In this document: one piece after another, positions 61,241 through 64,000 of the stretch
How the letters are laid out: each line of letters begins with the position of its first letter
Position numbering within the stretch: position 1 is the stretch's first letter
NCBI RefSeq assembly: GCF_042652785.1
Contig: NZ_JBHSHD010000002.1
Span: 62,001 to 126,000 of the forward strand
Direction: 5' to 3'
Length of the DNA: 64,000 nt
From: Dokdonella_A ginsengisoli
GTDB lineage: Bacteria; Pseudomonadota; Gammaproteobacteria; Xanthomonadales; Rhodanobacteraceae
Position numbers and translations under genes: made by a program
Notes under the pieces: generated by a model
Told to the model about the DNA's origin: nothing
Databases searched by the model: none
What the model saw: only the letters and a program-made list of their open reading frames with translations

Positions 61241-61463
61241 GACTGCGCTCCGCGACCCGCCGGCGCCAGCAGGTCAATCGTCAGGCATGTTACGCCCGTA
61301 CACTTTTGTCGGGACTAGGGAAAACCCGAGGCTCGTGAGCTAGCTCTCAAATCCTGCCGGAAGAGTTCCTCAACCACTCGGCACGTGTATCGCCATGCGA
61401 TCCTTGCACGCAATACGCGTGCCCCTCCCGCCGCATCGCGGCGAAAGGGGGACCGCAATTTCC
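61241..61463. other. Intergenic region without a gene
   Basis: 223 bp between two minus-strand genes. Contains the 10 bp palindrome GAGCTAGCTC (61337-61346) and nothing else I can support. Lower GC than the coding flanks. Confidence 0.6.
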
Positions 61464-62684
61464 TTATTCGCACATCATGCCGTTGGCACTGAACAGCCGG
61501 CTATATTCGGCGCTACCGTTGATGACCGGCGCCGACGCAGGCAGACCGCCGTCGGGCGTGAAGCTCATGTCGAGACGGCTGCAGTGCGGGAACGTGAACG
61601 TGACCTTGCCCCAGTGCGGGAATGGGCGAGGGCCGCTGATGTAGAAAGCATCCATGGTAATGGAGCGCCCCCCCTCATTGAACGGCGCATTGCCGACCAG
61701 CCAGATAGCGTTGCCGTTCTGGTCCTTCGTCAGCAGGTCGAACACGAGCTGGCGTGAATAGGTCGCATCGGCGCCCGTGCCGGTCCATTGCTCGCTGATC
61801 TGCACCAGCAGGCCATCATCGGGGCGAGTCTTGCCGACCCACTGTGCCGCCGCATACCCATCGAAGGGGAGCGTATTGAATGCGTCGGGATATTCCGACT
61901 GGATCGGCTCGTAGCCCTCGACAGGGACGTCGACGGGATTCACATTGCTGAGCCCCGGATCCACGCGCAGAACGAACGGATAGTTGAAGAAGAACGAGCG
62001 ATAGCCGACATACGGATAGTTTTCGAGCGAGTAGGTCACAACATCCGGCATCGGCGAATCGAACGCCGTGTCCGAAATGACGGTATTCGGCTCCGAGGCG
62101 GGACGCACTCGGCTGGCGTCGTCGAAATCGCTCCCGGACTGCGAGGCCTTGAGCAGCGGGAACGTCACCAGCGTATCGGGGCTGGCATTCGTGTCCCGTG
62201 CGAAACTCACCAAGGTCAACGAGTTGGCACCCCCATCACCGTTGTACGGCGTCAGCTCACCACTGCTGCTGCAAGCCAAGCGCCAGACTGTAAGGGTGAC
62301 GTCTTCCACTCCGACCGGATCCAGCGTGTAGGCGTCCTTGGCCAACAGCGGCACTCGCGCCTGGGCGAGGACGGGACCACTGACCGAACTCGGCAGCGGA
62401 TCAGCAGCGCAGCTCGGAGGATAAGTACGAAATCCGTTCGCGTGTGGCGTACCAGGACGAGCGTCACCCGCTTTCGCCAAAGCCTTCTCCGTTGCCACGC
62501 CCCCACCCTGAGCGGGAGCTGCGGCACGCACGCGCTTGTTCCTTTCCAAGGCATCAGCAGCGACCGCTGCTTGATGGGACTTGATCGCCGAAGGCGAAAT
62601 TGGAGTCAAGTTGCTGTCGGCAACAGCGGGAATGGCGACGACGCCGGCAGCGAGGGCCAGCGTCAGTGTGGTCAGATTTCGCAT
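61464..62684 (-). CDS. Exported protein of unknown function
   Basis: 406 residues. GGGGAT precedes ATG 62684; signal peptide LTLALAAGVVAIPAVA. The mature chain has a charged/Ala linker (~30-75), then a mostly beta domain with aromatic strands (TLTVWRLACSSSGELTPYNG, YSLENYPYVGYRSFFFNYPF, GYAAAQWVGKTRPDDGLLVQ) and a C-terminal HCSRLDMSFTPDGGLP ending in ANGMMCE. Four cysteines could form disulfides. Base composition is less GC-rich than most of the window. No family recognised. Confidence 0.75.
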   Translation of the reverse strand: MRNLTTLTLALAAGVVAIPAVADSNLTPISPSAIKSHQAAVAADALERNKRVRAAAPAQGGGVATEKALAKAGDARPGTPHANGFRTYPPSCAADPLPSSVSGPVLAQARVPLLAKDAYTLDPVGVEDVTLTVWRLACSSSGELTPYNGDGGANSLTLVSFARDTNASPDTLVTFPLLKASQSGSDFDDASRVRPASEPNTVISDTAFDSPMPDVVTYSLENYPYVGYRSFFFNYPFVLRVDPGLSNVNPVDVPVEGYEPIQSEYPDAFNTLPFDGYAAAQWVGKTRPDDGLLVQISEQWTGTGADATYSRQLVFDLLTKDQNGNAIWLVGNAPFNEGGRSITMDAFYISGPRPFPHWGKVTFTFPHCSRLDMSFTPDGGLPASAPVINGSAEYSRLFSANGMMCE

Positions 62685-62843
62685 CGGTGTATCCCCATCA
62701 TCATGTCCTCGAAAGCATGGATCACTCGTGATGAATTATTGATGAATCTTAAAGCCTCGGCATGAGAACACATAATTTTCCAGCAGATACATTAATGCCG
62801 CCGACGAGCAATCGTCGGCGGCCTCGTCACACCCACAGGCCGC

Positions 62844-63434
62844 TCAGGGGCAACCCGAGCCAGCGGGAGGATTTCTCCACCCAGGAGGGAAGAAATACGG
62901 ATCGCAAGAAACCTTCCTCGTCCATACCGCAGAATTCGCTGGTGATGTAAAATCGTCCCCAGAGAATCTGGCATTAAAAGCATGATTCCCAATTGAGCCG
63001 ACACCCGCTGGAATAATATAAGAGAATCTTACCTTCGTAGGAGATCCCATCACCCATGGCAAATACTGGTTGAATATAGGATACCAAACGTTGACGACCC
63101 GGGTATATGTTGTATTTCCATCATCAATTCTAATTCTGTTTACCTTCTGCCCATCCACAAACAGTTCAATATACCCACCGCCTTCGGTGCCTCCGCCGTC
63201 CTCCCGGAATTTCTGTATTACATAATCCGGATTTCCGATTACATTCACATCAAAAAATACAGTATCGCCCGGGAAATTCCATTGCTCTCGACATAATTCG
63301 TCGGGGCGACCTAAAGAGCCAGGCTTGACGCACGTGATGGAAACACCAGGCTCGTTGACCGCAAACGCCGAATCCGAAAAAATTATAATAAACACGGATG
63401 AAATAAGCATAGCGATTGAAAAAGCATTGCGCAT
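62844..63434 (-). CDS. Exported protein of unknown function in an AT-rich patch
   Basis: 196 residues with a near-perfect ribosome site (AAAGGAGG) and signal peptide (IAMLISSVFIIIFSDSAFA). The mature domain is beta-rich: SITCVKPGSLGRPDELC, EQWNFPGDTVFFDVNVI, YIELFVDGQKVNRIRIDDG, KVRFSYIIPAGVGSIGNHAF, ending KVSCDPYFFPPGW...GSGCP. The four cysteines suggest two disulfides. Codon use is strikingly AT-rich (ATA, AAT, AAA), unlike the rest of the window, pointing to recent transfer. Function unknown. Confidence 0.75.
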   Translation of the reverse strand: MRNAFSIAMLISSVFIIIFSDSAFAVNEPGVSITCVKPGSLGRPDELCREQWNFPGDTVFFDVNVIGNPDYVIQKFREDGGGTEGGGYIELFVDGQKVNRIRIDDGNTTYTRVVNVWYPIFNQYLPWVMGSPTKVRFSYIIPAGVGSIGNHAFNARFSGDDFTSPANSAVWTRKVSCDPYFFPPGWRNPPAGSGCP

Positions 63435-63828
63435 AAAACCTCCTTTTTTAGGTCGCGAAAACTACTTATCCGCAGTCACTATCAGTGCATTTCCGAGAAA
63501 GAATTTTCCACCCTATTCTCAGCCCAATGCAGTGGAGCCACGCCACCCACTAATCGGATCGACGACTTCCTTCGTTTATCCGCAAACAGTTTATCCATCA
63601 ATCCCGCCACTGGACCGCTCTCAACGGCTCGCCATATAAGCCACTTAACATCCAACACTTTTAATCTCTACCTCACGCAGCTAGACGCTCGCGACCATTA
63701 ACTCGGGGCAGGATATACAATCTATACCAATCGGGCAGGTCGGCAAACAAGGGAAAACCCTAAGGCCAGACTTCTTGGACATCCGCAATGCCTTGCCAGC
63801 CCTCAGCCATCCTTTACTGGTATCCACG
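63435..63828. other. AT-rich intergenic region
   Basis: 394 bp with no supportable gene; the open frames are short and have no ribosome site. It continues the low-GC composition of the preceding gene and returns to high GC at the rlmI start. Confidence 0.6.
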
Positions 63829-64000
63829 ATGAATCCACAAGCTGCCGAACCCCTGCCCCTGATCCACCTCAAGACCGAACGCCGCTCCAACCATCCCTGG
63901 ATCTTCCAGAAAATGGTCGAGAAGCCGGTGAACAAGCCCAAGCCCGGCACCGTCGTCGACATCGTCGACCGCGAAGGCACGTTCGCCGGCCGCGGCTTCT
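63829..64000 (+). CDS. rlmI: Start of a 23S rRNA (cytosine) methyltransferase, RlmI-type (partial)
   Basis: 57 codons to the window edge. PLPLIHLKTERRSNHPWIFQ followed by KPKPGTVVDIVDREGTFAGR is the N-terminal PUA domain of RlmI-type SAM-dependent methyltransferases, which modify 23S rRNA at C1962 in E. coli. The catalytic domain is outside the window. Composition returns to the host norm here. Confidence 0.82.
   Translation, partial: MNPQAAEPLPLIHLKTERRSNHPWIFQKMVEKPVNKPKPGTVVDIVDREGTFAGRGF

Noticed and set aside
63681..63980. Minus-strand 99-codon frame at the right edge
   Set aside because: Overlaps the rlmI start antisense, lacks a ribosome site, and its codons do not fit either composition regime.

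Overview
The window is almost uniformly GC-rich and gene-dense, with G/C-rich third codon positions. It reads as a chromosomal segment of a gammaproteobacterium of the Xanthomonadales/Lysobacterales (Rhodanobacteraceae/Dokdonella-like). Grounds are the gene content (SpeA/SpeE, a phoP-phoQ pair, TorF-glnK-amt, phhA, wzm/wzt) and a run of secreted proteins ending in a D-x-I-F-x-x-G-F-E/D tail, which I associate with this group from memory. No rRNA, transposase, phage or CRISPR was seen. There is one tRNA, tRNA-Thr(UGU).

Layout. (1) 1-6.8 kb: the tail of a plus-strand gene, then four exported beta-propeller proteins (two glucose/sorbosone-dehydrogenase type, two PQQ-repeat type) arranged divergently. 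(2) 6.8-26.2 kb: mostly housekeeping. This includes a hydroxyisobutyrate-dehydrogenase-like enzyme, divergent speA/speE for polyamines, an ABC ATPase coupled to a GT-C enzyme, gamma-glutamyltransferase, an orphan ParA, an EF-hand protein, SixA, YceI and a phospholipase D lipoprotein, a DUF1232 protein, a GST, a frameshifted small exported protein, tRNA-Thr, a SPOR protein, coaX/birA and mtfA. (3) 26.2-31.3 kb: a gingipain-type C25 peptidase convergent with a coupled trypsin-like protease/FHA membrane protein pair. (4) 31.4-46.9 kb: a surface-polysaccharide locus with two divergent arms. The minus arm carries a lipoprotein, a GT-C enzyme, Wzm/Wzt, a small ORF, a GT2-GT4-sulfotransferase fusion, a GT2 and a GDP-mannose-dehydratase-like enzyme, followed past a repeat-bearing gap by a GT4. 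The plus arm carries a DUF4214/coiled-coil/methyltransferase protein and three GT4s. (5) 47-51.2 kb: phoQ, phoP, a PepSY protein and a TPR-sulfotransferase. (6) 51.2-55.8 kb: the nitrogen-assimilation block amt, glnK, torF and glnA. glnA has a textbook sigma-54 promoter and NtrC enhancer. (7) 55.8-59.6 kb: uppP, phhA, a rhomboid protease, and terC behind a yybP-ykoY (Mn2+) riboswitch with an intrinsic terminator. (8) 59.6-64 kb: three unrecognised genes (a Gly/Asn-rich tail-anchored protein and two exported proteins, the last in a clearly AT-rich patch) and the start of rlmI.

How the genes work together. The polysaccharide locus has its own ABC exporter, many glycosyltransferases, a sulfotransferase module and a possible chain-terminating methyltransferase, which suggests export of a modified, perhaps sulfated, glycan; uppP at 55.8 kb recycles the lipid carrier. 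The nitrogen block is wired for NtrC control. Many adjacent genes overlap by ATGA or GTGA, implying translational coupling. The least explained items are the recurring C-terminal tail motif, the protease/FHA pair beside a C25 peptidase, the tail-anchored Gly-rich protein and the AT-rich patch.
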